Position numbers and translations under genes: made by a program. Under the pieces are notes generated by a model. It had not been told where the DNA came from. It saw nothing but the letters and a program-made list of their open reading frames with translations, and made no database searches. DNA of 55,220 nucleotides. Source: Guillardia theta CCMP2712. Taxonomy: Eukaryota > Cryptophyceae > Pyrenomonadales > Geminigeraceae. Position 1 is the first letter of the stretch; each line of letters opens with the position of its first letter. The stretch spans positions 1 through 55,220 of the forward strand of contig NW_005434466.1 in NCBI RefSeq assembly GCF_000315625.1. The letters run 5' to 3'. Shown here in pieces: positions 23,949 to 35,822 of the stretch.

Positions 23949-25413
23949 TCACTTCGTTCGCTTCAGGAAGGGCAGGAGGCTCTCCGGCGCAAAGTCATCG
24001 TGAGGAGGAGAAGCTTCACGGGCTGCGGGGAGTCAGAAGACAGGGGGGGGGGGGGAGGAGGCGACAACGTTGGACACCAGCGACGGATACAAACACGAGC
24101 AAACAACCAAAAAGTCGCAGAGATCACAGAAATGAGACAGTTGTCAGTGTACGGCGAGAGGAGGACGTGTATTCGGATTCATGCAGCAATCATGTGATGT
24201 CACATCTCACAGGGGATACCAAGACAAGAGATCATCAAAGTTCATCGCAAGCCGCATCATCCTTCCAACGAGCACGTTCATTACCAAGATGGCTGTCAAA
24301 TTGTGGGGAGCTGCTGAAGTCCATTTTCTTCTTGACGGCGCTCCCTTGCTTCGAGATGCTCGCTGCTACCGCTCTTAGAGGAGGGAAATCAAACCCAACA
24401 CGGTAGCTCACGGCTCTGACTTGAAAAGATGGAAGAGGCAAAAGAGGCAACGTCGGGGGTTTCCTCGTTGGAGAAGGGAGAGAGTAACGAGAGGTTGTGA
24501 AGGTGAGAGCTGTTTTGCTCTTGATCCTGTTGTTTGCTGTCTGCGAAGCAAGAAAGAAGAAGCCAAGAGTAAAGAAATGGATTCAAAACAACCTCTCCTT
24601 GGAGAGAGAGCAGGCAGCGCTACCGTTCTTCGAAGGGGTCTGGTATGTGTTGCCTTTCCCTTTGAGCTTCGACTTGTTGGAGCTTGCTTCAACTTGTTTC
24701 TCATGTTCCTGCTCGCTGTCAAGCACCTGATACTTTTCTTCCTCCTTGCTCGGTGTGATAACGCTGTCCACCATGGCCGAGACTGCCGTCCACTCCCTCT
24801 CAAGCTCTCCCTGCTCCTTGTCCAGCTTTGCCTTTGCGATGATTTGTTCGTACTCCTTCTCCTTCATCTTCTCCTGCAGTGTAAAACGAGTCAAACTCAA
24901 TGAAAGAAGTCTCCTTCACGACTGAGGGGATAATGATTCGACGTGAGGGCAGGACAAGGTGGGGCAAGAGCATCACCGCAAGGCGATGCTCGTCTTGCTG
25001 CTTCTTCAACCTCCTGTACGTCTTCCTCGTCATCTCTCCTCCCACTTGTCCCACGCGCGCAAGCTGCAAAACATCTTGAGCCGCCAGCACAAACCGACTC
25101 CCCTGCCGACCTCCAACTCGCGACCAAGAAACGCCTGGAGGTGCTTGCAGGTTCTCATCTCACGCGGAACAGTGTCCAGCGCTTGATAGCGCCAGAGCGG
25201 GCAAGTACAGGAGATTATCAACCCCTTCTTCTGCATCACGTAGCTCCTTCCATTCGATCCCATGACGCTGATTGGTTGCCCGCTGGACAAGAAAACCCTT
25301 CAGTCGCAGAGCCTGCTTCCTCGCAGGAGCAGGGACTACCTTTCGAACTGATTCCTCTGCGATGTGAGGTTGGCGGTCCAGCCACCATTGCCTTCCCGAT
25401 GCAGTTCATCCAT
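23949..25413 (-). CDS. SWIM-type zinc-finger protein with coiled coil
   Basis: Seven phase-consistent exons: 25413-25340, 25297-25111, 25063-24977, 24873-24624, 24540-24412, 24371-24285, 24022-23949; 295 aa. Residues about 26-75 hold SGQPISVMGSNGRSYVMQ and ISCTCPLWRYQ...RTCKHLQAFLG, the CxCx(n)CxH pattern of a SWIM finger. The surrounding words (CPLWRYQ, RTCKHL) resemble the bacterial-type SWIM fingers found with helicases, ligases and PARP-like proteins. Next is a charged coiled coil (MTRKTYRRLKKQQDEHRLA, KEKEYEQIIAKAKLDKEQGE), then Ser-rich segments (SLLSPFSNEETPD, VKKKMDFSSSPQFDSHLG) and a tail PESLLPFLKRTK. SWIM fingers bind DNA or protein; the role here is unknown. Introns are very short (40-42 nt for two of them). 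Confidence 0.75.
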
Positions 25414-26216
25414 ATCAGCCCTGAGGTAAGAGGTATGAGATTTTAAACTGAGCGGGGTATACATCCGTCTCCTTCTACCCTAGCTGACTCTCTATCCTCT
25501 CCTTTCTCTTCTCTCCAATTTTCCTCTCCTCCTCCTGCGCCTCCTCCTCCCTCGTCCCCCCAGCCTCCTCCGTTTCCCTTCCCCTCCCGGGCATTTGCTT
25601 CGCAGCCAGCCATGGCTCAACGGTCTTCAAACACAGTGTTTCTTGTAACACGTCTATGACACCATGATTAAACTAAATTCTAGTGATATATATTTTCATT
25701 TACTATTGATTATTGGAATTAAGTGATAATAATAAGGACCCACCCACCAGAAGCCGGGACCCCTTGTCCCCTGACCCGACGAAATTTCCTTGTCCGAGGA
25801 ATCACTCTAGTATATCAGACCGTTACAGGCCGTCTCACTGTAACGAAACCAATAACGGCGTTTGTAACTGTTATACGACCGTTACACACAGCGCTATGCC
25901 GGTATAACGGAATTAACTTGCGCTAGTACCACGGCACTTTTAAAAAAAAAGGATTTCAAAGGACTCGATTTCGATCCGGAATATAGTACTGAGTTTACTA
26001 CAGCAAGCACGGTTGACAATTATTGTCATGCAATGCCAAAGCTAGCTGGACGGCATGACCCACCCCATGTCAACTCGTCACAAGTTCATAGGGCAGTGCT
26101 AGGACCTCTCTAGAACATTGACTTTCCTAGGACCCTGCTACGACCAGGAATGCCAGTCATCGTTATAAAAGCCCCTGCTCGAGCACCTGCTGCTCGAGCC
26201 TTGAAGGCAGTGAGCG
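25414..26216. promoter_or_regulatory. Divergent upstream region between the SWIM gene and surface gene copy 1
   Basis: CT-rich from 25480 to 25600, AT-rich at 25660-25735, then several CCGTTAC/GTAACGG elements in both orientations at 25790-25910 (AGACCGTTACAGG, ACTGTAACGAAACC, AATAACGGCG, CGACCGTTACAC). The last 60 nt before the ATG have no similarity to the corresponding region upstream of copy 2. Confidence 0.35.
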
Positions 26217-29200
26217 ATGAGTGGGAGGAAGAGGATGATGCTGCTGCTGCTGCTCCTGCCCTCCTGCTGTGTCAGCTGGGCAGGAGCAGAACAATCAGTT
26301 CAATGCGGAGCTACAGCCACGTTCATTGTCTCTGACTCGGGAGTTCTCAGTCGACAGGGAGCCTGTGGCACTGATTGCACATACCTTTACTTGTTCTCCA
26401 AATCAATCAACTCGGTGAATGTCTCAGCTTTCCAAGGATGTACGTCTTTGCGATCTCTTTCTTTAAGCTTTAATTATCTGACTTCCATCCCCTCTGGATT
26501 GTTTGAAGAAACATCTGCATTGTGGACACTTGATCTCAGTTACAACAAAATATCCAGCATCGCATCCGATGCTTTTGTGAATCTTCACAGCCTCTCAAGT
26601 TTGAATCTGGCTTCCAACAAGCTGACCATGCTGCCTGAAGAAATTTTCAACATCACTACATTGAGCTTCCTCACGCTCGACAGCAACGAAATCGTCTCAA
26701 GCGTACCTCAGCAGTTCTTTCAGAAGCTGACTGAACTGATATACCTAAGTCTTGATACGGCCATGCTGTCCAGCATTCCTTCCAGCACTTTGATGTCATT
26801 GAGGAGCTTGTCCTTGAACAACAATTCTCTTTCTGGTCAGAGCGGTGTTGAGGAGAATTTCTTCGACAAACTAGTTGTTCTTAGATCACTGACTCTGGAC
26901 AACTTCGATGGTAGCTTTTTGCAGCGTGCAGATCTGAAGAATCTCTCTGATACTCTGGACTCACTATCTCTGTATGATGTAGCGCTTTCAAGCATCCAAG
27001 AAGGACTTTTTGACAGCTTCGTGAGGTTAACACGTTTGTTTCTTCTTGACTGTCAAGTAGAACGACTGCCAGCGAGCACGTTTGACAAGCTGACAGAGTT
27101 GACGTATCTTTCTATAAGTATGAATGATAAGTTGCAGAGCCTTCCAGCTGGAATCTTTGACAAGCTGACCAAACTGACGACGCTATCGCTGGATTGGAAT
27201 GGTCTGACAAGTCTGCCGATGGGATTCTTTGACAAGCTGTCGAATCTAGAAGATCTGGATCTCTCTTTCAATCGACTCGCGTACCTGCCGGCCATCGCTT
27301 TCATGAACCAGACACAAACCGTCCAGATCGACTTGATGTACAATGACATCACATGCTACCACCAGGCGTGGCCTGCCCAGACTCGATATTCCAGTGCTGT
27401 AGAGCTATGCCAAGTGCAAGCAGTGTCGTACGTGTTTGGCCTTGAGACAACTCTAGAGCAGTTCGAGGCTATGAAAGAAGCTTTCGTTGAGAGCGTTGCT
27501 TTCGTGGCTATGGTTGCCAGGTCGAGTGTCAGAATCTTGCAAGTGACGGGGCCATCGTCAGGTCGGCGCCTGCTGGCGGGGGGTGTCAATGTTTCAACGG
27601 ACATCATCTTTGACAGCTCCTACAGTGCCAAGACGTTCACAGTAGAGCGTCTGAATCAGGAGCTTGCTATCAAGGGTCTTGCCACTGTCACTAGCGCCGT
27701 TGCAAATCGATCGTATGACGTTGCGGCCACCGACACTTCTACTACCGACAGTACTGCTACGAACCCTTCTACTACCGACAGTACTGCTACGAACCCTTCT
27801 ACTACAGACAGTACTGCTACGAACCCTTCTACTACCGACAGTACTGCTACGAATCCTTCTACTACCGATGCCACGGATACAACCTCATCTGGCACTACTC
27901 AAACTGATACTGCTTCATCATCCATGGCGAATGTCTTCCAGTCGTCAGCATATCAGTCGTATGTGCCGAGCTCGGGCGGCAAGACTCCCTCCTGGATCAC
28001 CCTCGACAATTCCTACAAGCGCAACTCAAGGACGCTGACGAATTTCTGCATGACGTGCGTGGACGGCAGGCTTCACTGTGAGATATGCTCGTGCTCATGC
28101 ACCTCCTCCTACTCCTCTCCTTTCCTCTTCCCCATTTCTTTCTTGCCCTCCCTCCAGCTCTTCCTCCACTCCCTTCCCCTACTCTCTTCGTCTTGCTTGT
28201 CTTGACCCTGCTGCTGCTGCTGCTGCTGCTGCTTGTATGGGCTGAGGTCAGCGGCAGCTCTCAACTCGGACGCGGCCTATCAAGTGTTCGACCCAGCATC
28301 CAAGAGCTGGAGCGATTTCACCAACAAGTTCGGCGGGGTCAACCCAAAGAGCGGGTTCCGGTATGCCATAGCTGGAGCAGGCGACTCGGTGTTGGCCCTG
28401 GGGTACTACGGTAAGGGAGGAGGGAGGAGGTGGGGCTGTGACAGGTGCGTGTCCTCTCAGATCTGTCGGTATCTCAGGTGCTCAACAAGGAGCTCTTCGG
28501 TCTCAACTTGTCGAGCATGACATGGACTAACTACACTTCTCTCATGACCGGCACCAAGCCGCCCATAAACTTCTTTGGCTCTGAGAAGATAGCAGCTTGT
28601 GGATCAGACTTATTCCTGATCGGGTTGTACTCGGATCCAGGCATGTACCGACTGGACCTCAACACCATGGCATGGGCAAAAGAGACGTTTCTAGATGATT
28701 ACAAGTTTCGATCTATCACTGGTGGCACGATCGATTACACCGACTTCATGTCATTCCAAGACAAGCTATATTGTATGGTGACAACCGCCGATGACGTTTA
28801 CTTTCTTTACCGCAGCAACCGCAACACGACGGCATGGAACGTTTTGTTCAAAGGATCTGACAACGCGGACACCTTCAACGCTTTGCTGAATCGAGCGACG
28901 GAATACAGAGCTGCGGTCAACAACCTCGCCTTTCACGGTATCTCGTCGTGTTGGTCGTAAGTTGAGTCATGCTGACCGTGCCCCAGCAATGATCAAGTTC
29001 GGGTTGTCGTACGCGGAGGTGGCAGGCATGGCGCAAGAAGCCTTGCTGACCAACGAGACGGAGACTTATCGCTTCAGCTCCTGCGAGGACGGCAAGATCT
29101 TCGCCTACAGCACAACGAGCGCAGGTGCGAAGCCTCTGACATGGCATGTGCTCACGCGGGTCAACAGGGATGATCATCTTCGACGTGTTTGCTGGAGCCT

Positions 29201-32200
29201 CTCAGGCTCTGCTCAACTCTGGGGAGGCGCTTCACCCCGCCGGCTCACTCCACATCTACAGCATCGACAGCAGCATCGGAGGGACGTTGAACCCGCTGAC
29301 GAGATGGCGAGACTCGCTGGTCGTGCTGGAAGGTGCGGGGGCTGACGGGAGTTTGCGGGTCTAGCGCTTGACTTGCTCTTGTCAGGCGTCTGCGCTTACG
29401 GTTGTGACCCTCAGCGTCAGCGGGTCACGAGGTTCGATGTCAACTCCTTGTCATGGACGACTCTGCGGGAAGCGAGCAGCCAGACCTCGTTCTCGCATCT
29501 GTCGGTGTGGAACGATGAGCTGTATGCGCTGTCGATGAGCAACGTCTCGACTATCTTCAAGCTGGGAGGCGATGGAGCTTGGAGTGAGATCGAGACCGTG
29601 GTAACGGATGAGATCATCTCGGAGCTGCAGGCGCTTCCTTTGGTCGCTGCATATGCCCTGGTTGAGAACGATTACGCGACAGCGAGCTCCAAGTCGTTGT
29701 TTGTGGTTCAGTTCGATGAGTTCGCCAGAGGTGATAGAGCTTACATGGTCGCATCCGTTGTTCACTGGCGCATGCTTGCTCGTTGATTCACTCAGAGCTT
29801 GTCTTGTGTTGTTCTTGTCAGCTCCATGGGCTCTAACGAGTTTGGCCAGGATCCGGCAGAGGTGTTTTCACCTTCAACGTCACCGACAAGCTGTGGAGGA
29901 AGCATGTTTACAGCAACGAGTCCGCTCCTAACAAGTACGTGCACTCGATAGCGGCAACAGATCGCTATGTGTATCATTTCGGAGGCTACAAGATCGACCT
30001 TCAAGACATGTTCAGCATCTACATATGTGAGATTATTCTTCTCCTGCTGCTGCTTGCTCGTGACACGTCATCAGCGTCGACGCATGAAACCAACGACTGG
30101 CTGTACCGCTTCGACCTGGAGAGCGACGAGTGGACGGTTCTGTCCAAGACGCAGGCGTACTCGCCTCCCTCCCGGCTGAATGCGGTGATGATGGTGGAGG
30201 GGTCGAGGCTGTTCGTGTATGGGGGGTTAGCGAGCGGGATGGTCTTCAAGACCTTTGCGGACCTCTACTCGTTCGACCTCGACAAGCTGGTATGGACCAG
30301 GTGGTTCGCAAGAGACGACAGCGTCACCGGCTCCTCCCTCATCGCTCTCGGCATCTCCTCCGCTCTAGGCAGAGTCTTCACCCTGTCCAGCTCGTACTCG
30401 ATCTCTGCCCGCGACCTCCCCAAGGAGCGACAGCCCTCGAGATCTCTCGTCCTCGACCTGGCGCTGTCTACCGACTGGGATACCTTGAGCATCAGCTCCT
30501 GCCAGGACGTCAGCACCTGTCGCAGCATCCGCACCTCCGTCTCCCTGTGCTCGCAGCCTTGGATGCCCTGCTACCTCTCCATCAAGGGCTCTCCTGCTGC
30601 TGCCCCTCCCGCCTCCCTCCGCCGCGCGGCTGCGGGTCAAACCCCGACGAGGTCCATCGAGATGCTGGGCAACGCGCGCATCCAGTGCGACGCGAGTCGA
30701 GGATGCAGTGGGATCGAGCTGGAGGGCGTCGACCTAGTCTGCAAGGGCCTGCGCGACGCTCCTGAGGCTCCTCTGCGCGTGCTCGGGCTCGGAGCTCACC
30801 TCAACCTCGTCGACGCGAGCGTGAGCGCCTGCCACACGAGCGACGACGGAGGAAGCATCCAGGTGTACGGGGGCTCGAGCGCTTACCTGCTACGAGTCAG
30901 GATCGTGGGGTCGACGAGCAGCGGGAGCGGAGGAGGGATGGTGCTGCAGGGGTCGAGCATGAGCGTGTACGAGTCGAGCTTTGAAGGCTGCAAGGCAAGT
31001 CAGGGAGGAGGAGCAATCCACCTCCGTAGTCAGGCGCTCGAGTACTTCCCTACCGTCCTGTCCAAGCCCGTCGCCTTCATCCAGTCGTCGCAGTTCCTGT
31101 CCAACTCAGCGAGTCAAGGAGGAGCTCTGTCGGCCGAGGCCCCCTCCTCCCTCTTGATGAAGGGCTGCTTGCTCCAGGAGAACCGCGCCAGTCAGGACGG
31201 AGGAGCGCTATACCTGGACAAGACCACGGCTCGACTGGACGGCAACTCGTTGGTGGGGAACGCGGCGGGAGGAGGAGGAGGCGGAGTCTTGTGGGATGGA
31301 GTGCAACCTGTGCTGGTGTCTGACTCCGAGGAGGAGGACGCTGTCATCCTGTGCTCTAAAACGGGGAAGGGCCACACGGCCTCGTACGGGCCCTGCGTGG
31401 CCTCGACCTTCCATGAGCTGCTGCTGGTGATGGAGGGCAAGGAGATCGCTTCCGGCATCCCCTTCCCCCTCCGCGTCACCAAGCTCGACTTCTACCGGCA
31501 GGCGATCACCACTGACTCCTCTTCCTCCCTCCAGATCCGCACGGTCAAGCCCTCGGCCAAGAGCGGGACCGCCGTGCTCATGGAGTCAGCAGTGCTGAGC
31601 CTCAAGGAGGGAGCTGCGAGCACCAGCGCTACAGTGAAGATGTTGTTTACCAAGGCCGGGAAGGAGGAGGCGTTCCCAGCTAAGGTGGAGGGGCTGGTGG
31701 GGCTGGAGGCGTACGGGGTGGATGTCTCGTCGGGCAAGGAGATCAAGTCCAACGTCCTAGAGGCTCAGCCTCGGCCGTCAGTGTGTCCGGTAGGCCACGT
31801 CATCAAGACCGACGCCTCCAGCTTCCCTTCCTTCGCCGTCTGCGACCGATGCTCCCCCGACTCCTACGCGCTGACGCCCTTCGCCGGGAGCAACGCGAGC
31901 AACCCCGCGTGCTTGCGCTGCCCTCACGGGGTGGAGTGCGGAGGAGGAGAGCTGATCAGAAACAAGAACGGGTTTTGGTTCAACAAGAGCATCCTATCTC
32001 CTGCCGTGCCCCCGCGAGCGACGGAGCTGCGAGCGTATCGGTGTGCGGATGGAGCATGCTTGTACGACTTCGAGTGCAGGGAGGGGCACGAGGGTCGGGT
32101 AAGCGCATCAGCCTCGCGAGCTCTCGTCTGACTGGCTCCTCTCTCCTCAGCTCTGCGCGTTGTGTGTGCAGACAACGAGCAAGGAGGACTTCTTCTGGGC

Positions 32201-34402
32201 GCTGAGCAACCGCGAGTGCACGAGGTGCGACAAGAAGGCGGCAGGAGCAAGGATCTTCATCCTTGTCGCCGGCATGGTCTGCTTCATCTTGTTCTGGTGC
32301 GGTGACGCTGTTGCTTGTGGGAGGAGATGACGAGGAGGATGCAGGTGCTGGTTCTTCCTGCTGCCGCTGCTGCGCCATTACAGCATGTGCAGCTCGATCA
32401 CGAGCATGGTCGATCAAGGTCTGCACGGACTGGAGGCGAAGAAGGAAGGAGTGTGGAAGAAGCTGCATGATGGGCTGATGAAGCATCGATCCAAGATCGG
32501 GTACATCAAGGTGCTCATCGGTACGAGAGAGAGGCCGCAGCCTCCGACTCCCTGCTGACGGGGCCTCAGGCTTCGTTCAGATCTCCTCTAGCATCATCAC
32601 AGTCTACAACATCGAGTGGCCCAGCCTGATCTCGCGCCTCCTCTCAAGCATCGCCTTCTTCAACCTTGACTTCCTCACTCTCCCGCAGATCTCCTGCTCG
32701 GCCTCTGACCTCTCCTTCTCCGACAAGCTCCTCGTCTACACCCTCGCCCCGCTGGGGCCCCTCCTGCTCATCAAGGTCCCCCATGCCATCACACTGGTAG
32801 GGAAGCAGCTGGGGCGGGGCGAGGAGTCAGAGGGGCTGTACCACAAGTTCATGTTCTGGAGCATGTAAGAAGACCTCGCTGTTATGTCCTCTCCTCCCCT
32901 CAGCTCGCGAATGCTCCCACAAGACTCCTCCTTTGTCTGCTGTTGCTCGTGCTCGTGCGCTTGCTCTTGCTTTATCCTGACAGGCCTGCTCAGCTTCATG
33001 ATCTACCTCATCTACATCCCCGTCTCCTCCATGGTCCTCAGCACCTTCCTATGTCAAGACCTCGGGGACGACGGCAGCTGGCTGGTGAGAGACTTCCGAG
33101 TGCCGTGCCCGCGAACGTCAGGCAGCTTCTCCTACGGGTGGGCCATCTTCACCACCATAGTGTACCCCGTCGGCTTCCCTCTCGCCATCCTCGTCCTGCT
33201 CTACCTCCTGCGGGTCCCCGAGCTGGCGCGGGCGAAGCAAGAGCATGCCTTCTATGAGAGCCTGCACAAGCTCGGGTACCTCAAGGGGCAGGGGCTCGGG
33301 TGGGAGGACATGAAGGCTGTGAAGCAGCGATGGGAGGAGCGATGGGAGACGCCGCTGTTCCTGCAGCTGGAGATGTCAGAGGTGCGGCGACTGATCAGGG
33401 TGCTGACAAGGCTGCTAGAGGAGACAGCAGAGGACGATGCGATGCTGAGTCCGCAGGATGTTTGCGGAGATGACCTCAATGAAGTGATGATGGAGAAAGT
33501 AACGGAAAAGGTAGAGGACACAGTGGAGAAGGTGTTGGAGGACGAGGAGGAGGAGGAGGATGAGGGCAAGGGAGTCGGAGGAGCACAACAGGGCAAGCAA
33601 AACGTCTCCATCAATGTCTCGCTTGCGTACGCCAACAACGGCACGAGACGCGACAACGGCAGCCCGGCAGAGGCTCCGCAGGCAAAGAGAGGGGGCAGAG
33701 CTGCGCTGGTCACGGACATGGTGAAGGCGATGATGGCGAGCGACGGCGAGGACGAGAGCAGCACGCGCTTGAGACTGCAGGGGCTCTACAGCCAAGCGAT
33801 CAAGCGAGAGATCATACAGCAGCCCAAGATCTGCTGGTCCAGACGCTCGGACGGAGAAGGAGCAGGAAGCTGGCTGGAGGAGCAGGAGACGTACGCAATG
33901 AACGTGGCGGGGTTTCTCTTCTCCATGTACGAAGTGAAGTACTGGTGGTTCGAGGTGTTGGAGCTGATCCGGAGGTTGACCACCTGCATCCTCATCAGCT
34001 TCTTCTTCACCGGCACCATCTTCCAGATCGTCGTCGGCCTGTCGTTCCTCTTCATGTCCCTCGCCGCTCACAGCTACCTGAAGCCCTTCCAAGACCCGAC
34101 TCAAGACAGCATGATGTTCTTCTCTCTCATCGCCAACTTTGGCACTCTGCTATGTGAGGGAGGGGAGAGGTCGGCTTGCGAGTGCTCTGACAGAAGGTGC
34201 AGATGGCGTCAGCCTCAAGCTGATGATGGTGGACGAGCTGCGGGTCGACTCGACCTCGTACGAGCTGGACATCGCGCAAGGCTTCCTGGTCTTCGCCAAC
34301 ATCTTCATCCTCGCCTACCCCGTCCTGCAGACGTCCTGGGAAGTCTTCGGCTCGGGCAGCTTGGCGGCGATCATGGCGAGGGCGCAGCTGGAAATTTTCA
34401 AT
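26217..34402 (+). repeat. Arm 1 of an inverted duplication of about 8.2 kb
   Basis: Matches 39015-47198 in reverse complement, including introns. Similarity starts at the ATG (upstream bases unrelated) and ends at CAGCTGGAAATTTTCAA, 30-35 nt before the stop. By eye the arms differ at only a few percent of positions. Confidence 0.92.
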
Positions 34403-34435
34403 CTGATTGCGAGGCGAAAAGATGGGATGGTTTAG
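26217..34435 (+). CDS. Giant surface protein, copy 1: LRR, kelch-like, beta-helix, Cys-rich, multi-pass membrane
   Basis: Thirteen phase-consistent exons: 26217-28077, 28252-28410, 28461-28937, 28987-29124, 29168-29332, 29386-29730, 29850-30026, 30075-32098, 32151-32296, 32345-32520, 32570-32864, 32994-34153, 34203-34435; 2,451 aa. Order: signal peptide; Cys cap; about 14 LRRs (NGLTSLPMGFFDKLSNLEDL type); a Ser/Thr-rich linker with a 10-residue repeat (TTDSTATNPS); kelch-like strands (AYQVFDPASKSWSDF, VTRFDVNSLSWTTL, LYRFDLESDEWTVL, LFVYGG); a right-handed beta-helix (GGSIQVYGGSSAYLLRVRI, ASQGGGAIHL, QDGGALYL); a Cys-rich module (CPVGHVIK, CDRCSPDSYAL, CLRCPHGVEC); then about eight or more TM helices with a large charged cytoplasmic loop. 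It is probably a plasma-membrane adhesin or sensor; no function is proven. The C-terminal tail (NLIARRKDGMV) differs from copy 2. Confidence 0.85.
27720..27860 (+). repeat. 30-bp coding repeat (TTDSTATNPS), about 4 copies
   Basis: ACTACCGACAGTACTGCTAC-type units, 30 nt each, in frame within exon 1 of copy 1 and encoding a Ser/Thr-rich, probably O-glycosylated linker between the LRR and kelch-like parts. The inverted copy has the same array at about 45555-45690 with slightly different unit variants. Confidence 0.9.
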
Positions 34436-35822
34436 TTGAGCTGACGAAGTTGTCGCATCAAGTGGTCAGTGTCACTCAAATCTGAGCTGATCAAGTTTTG
34501 TGCTGTTCAGTCAAGGTTGTCAATGAAGCCATAGTGGTTGTTTCAATGCCTACTTGAGGTAGATGAAGTAGATCGAGACGCTGAGCAGGTCTGTTAGGAC
34601 AGAGCAAGACCATGACCATGCCCATGACCGTGACCGTGACCGTGAGCAAGAACATAAACTCGACCGTGAGCAAGAGCAAGACAACCGAGGACTCCCTGCA
34701 CACACTCTGCTTCTTCCTTGGGCTCCATGTTCGATGTCACGGTCGGTGCTGGGTCACTTGATGCAGTTTTGTATTCATATCAGTGCTGTTTGATTCTGCT
34801 GTCTGATCATGTTTGTTTGATCTCTCTCCCTTCGAGTCTAAGGAAACGACAACAAGGAAAGATGCACAGCTGCCGTGTAGGTTGTTCCAGGGAAGCGAGG
34901 TGGAAGATATCATGAATCTCCTTCAATGGTTGATGTTTGATCATACACTCTGACAAACTTTCTGAATAATATTCGCACTGCTGTTCGGATCGTCACGCGT
35001 GACAGATACAACCGTGACCAAAGGAAACTACACAGCCGCAATCCTTCTTGTCAGAACCTCACCTAGCTGATCTTGTACATGTTCTGATGCTGGTCCTGCA
35101 GCTGAGGATACTTCAACAGATACTTGAAGTTTGGGGGACAGCGGCAGGCCTCTCTCAGTCAGTGCCGGCCCGGAGAAACGGGAACCATGGGCCCGGGCCC
35201 GGACCTCAGGCTGTATGAGGGCTGAAAGCTCAAGTCCGAACTTACAAAACAAGTTGGTGGGGTCTTGTTGCACCCGTCTATTTGATAGACAAAAGTACCG
35301 GTACTCACTGACTTCGGAAACAAAAGCACTTTTGGTACAATTCTTGCACCTGGTGAACCCCTTCATTTCTCTTTTCGTGACAAGGGTAGGGTGATCCATA
35401 GGTCCTGGGTCGGAGGACCCCCAGAGGACACCAGAAATGTTGAGTCAAAAGAGGGGTGGGGTCGGAGTATTTCTCAAAACAGAAAAATAGGTGGGGTCAT
35501 AATTTTATTCCTACCAAGTGGTAGAGCATACAGGGTGGGGTTGGGTCATCAAGGCTACGATAGGGGTGGAGCGATTGAGGATCAGAGGTATAGCCTGCCT
35601 TTGACAAGTGGGAAGGTAATTGAGAAAAATGCTACCTAGACCCCAGTGGAGGAGAATCATCTTGTGGCTCATATTTGGGGGGTGGGTCGCTGACTGTTGG
35701 TCTAGGTCCGGTCGGGTAGTGTATAAGGGGGGTAGTGACCGTTGGCCAGGTAGGGTACCAAGGGAGGAGGGTGGAGACAAATATAGAGTTCTATTTTCGG
35801 GAGCCCACACGTCGCCGGCGCC
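34436..35822. other. Spacer side of the inverted duplication, with relic and TACCCC motifs
   Basis: Contains the minus-strand relic of the surface gene (34553-34690), a GC cluster at about 35165-35205 (GGGCCCGGGCCCGG), and from 35400 to 35800 the recurrent GGGGTG/GGGGTC words of the spacer family. No intact gene recognised. Confidence 0.5.
34553..34690 (-). pseudogene. Diverged relic of a third surface-gene copy (intron 11/exon 12 junction)
   Basis: On the minus strand this reads CAAG-rich sequence, then CCTAACAGACCTGCTCAGCG and TCTACTTCATCTACCTCA, which parallels the acceptor of exon 12 of the surface gene (CCTGACAGGCCTGCTCAGCT, ATCTACCTCATCTACATC). A shifted-frame translation CPNRPAQRLDLLHLPQ matches YPDRPAQLHDLPHLHP from the intact copies. 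It is much more diverged than the two arms and is followed by an early stop. Confidence 0.65.

Noticed and set aside
24421-24903. Plus-strand frame with a signal-peptide-like start (MKVRAVLLLILLFAVCEA)
   Set aside because: It lies antisense to splice-consistent coiled-coil exons of the SWIM gene. The hydrophobic run is the complement of Glu/Lys codons.
33252-34104. Minus-strand frames within surface gene copy 1 (and their twins in copy 2)
   Set aside because: They are shadows in alternate frames, conserved only because the two arms are nearly identical.
26217-34435. Two unrelated genes (LRR gene and kelch/membrane gene) instead of one
   Set aside because: The donor after LHC-T at 28077 and the acceptor at 28252 keep phase, and the same join exists in the inverted copy. 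One gene is the simpler reading, though transcripts are needed.
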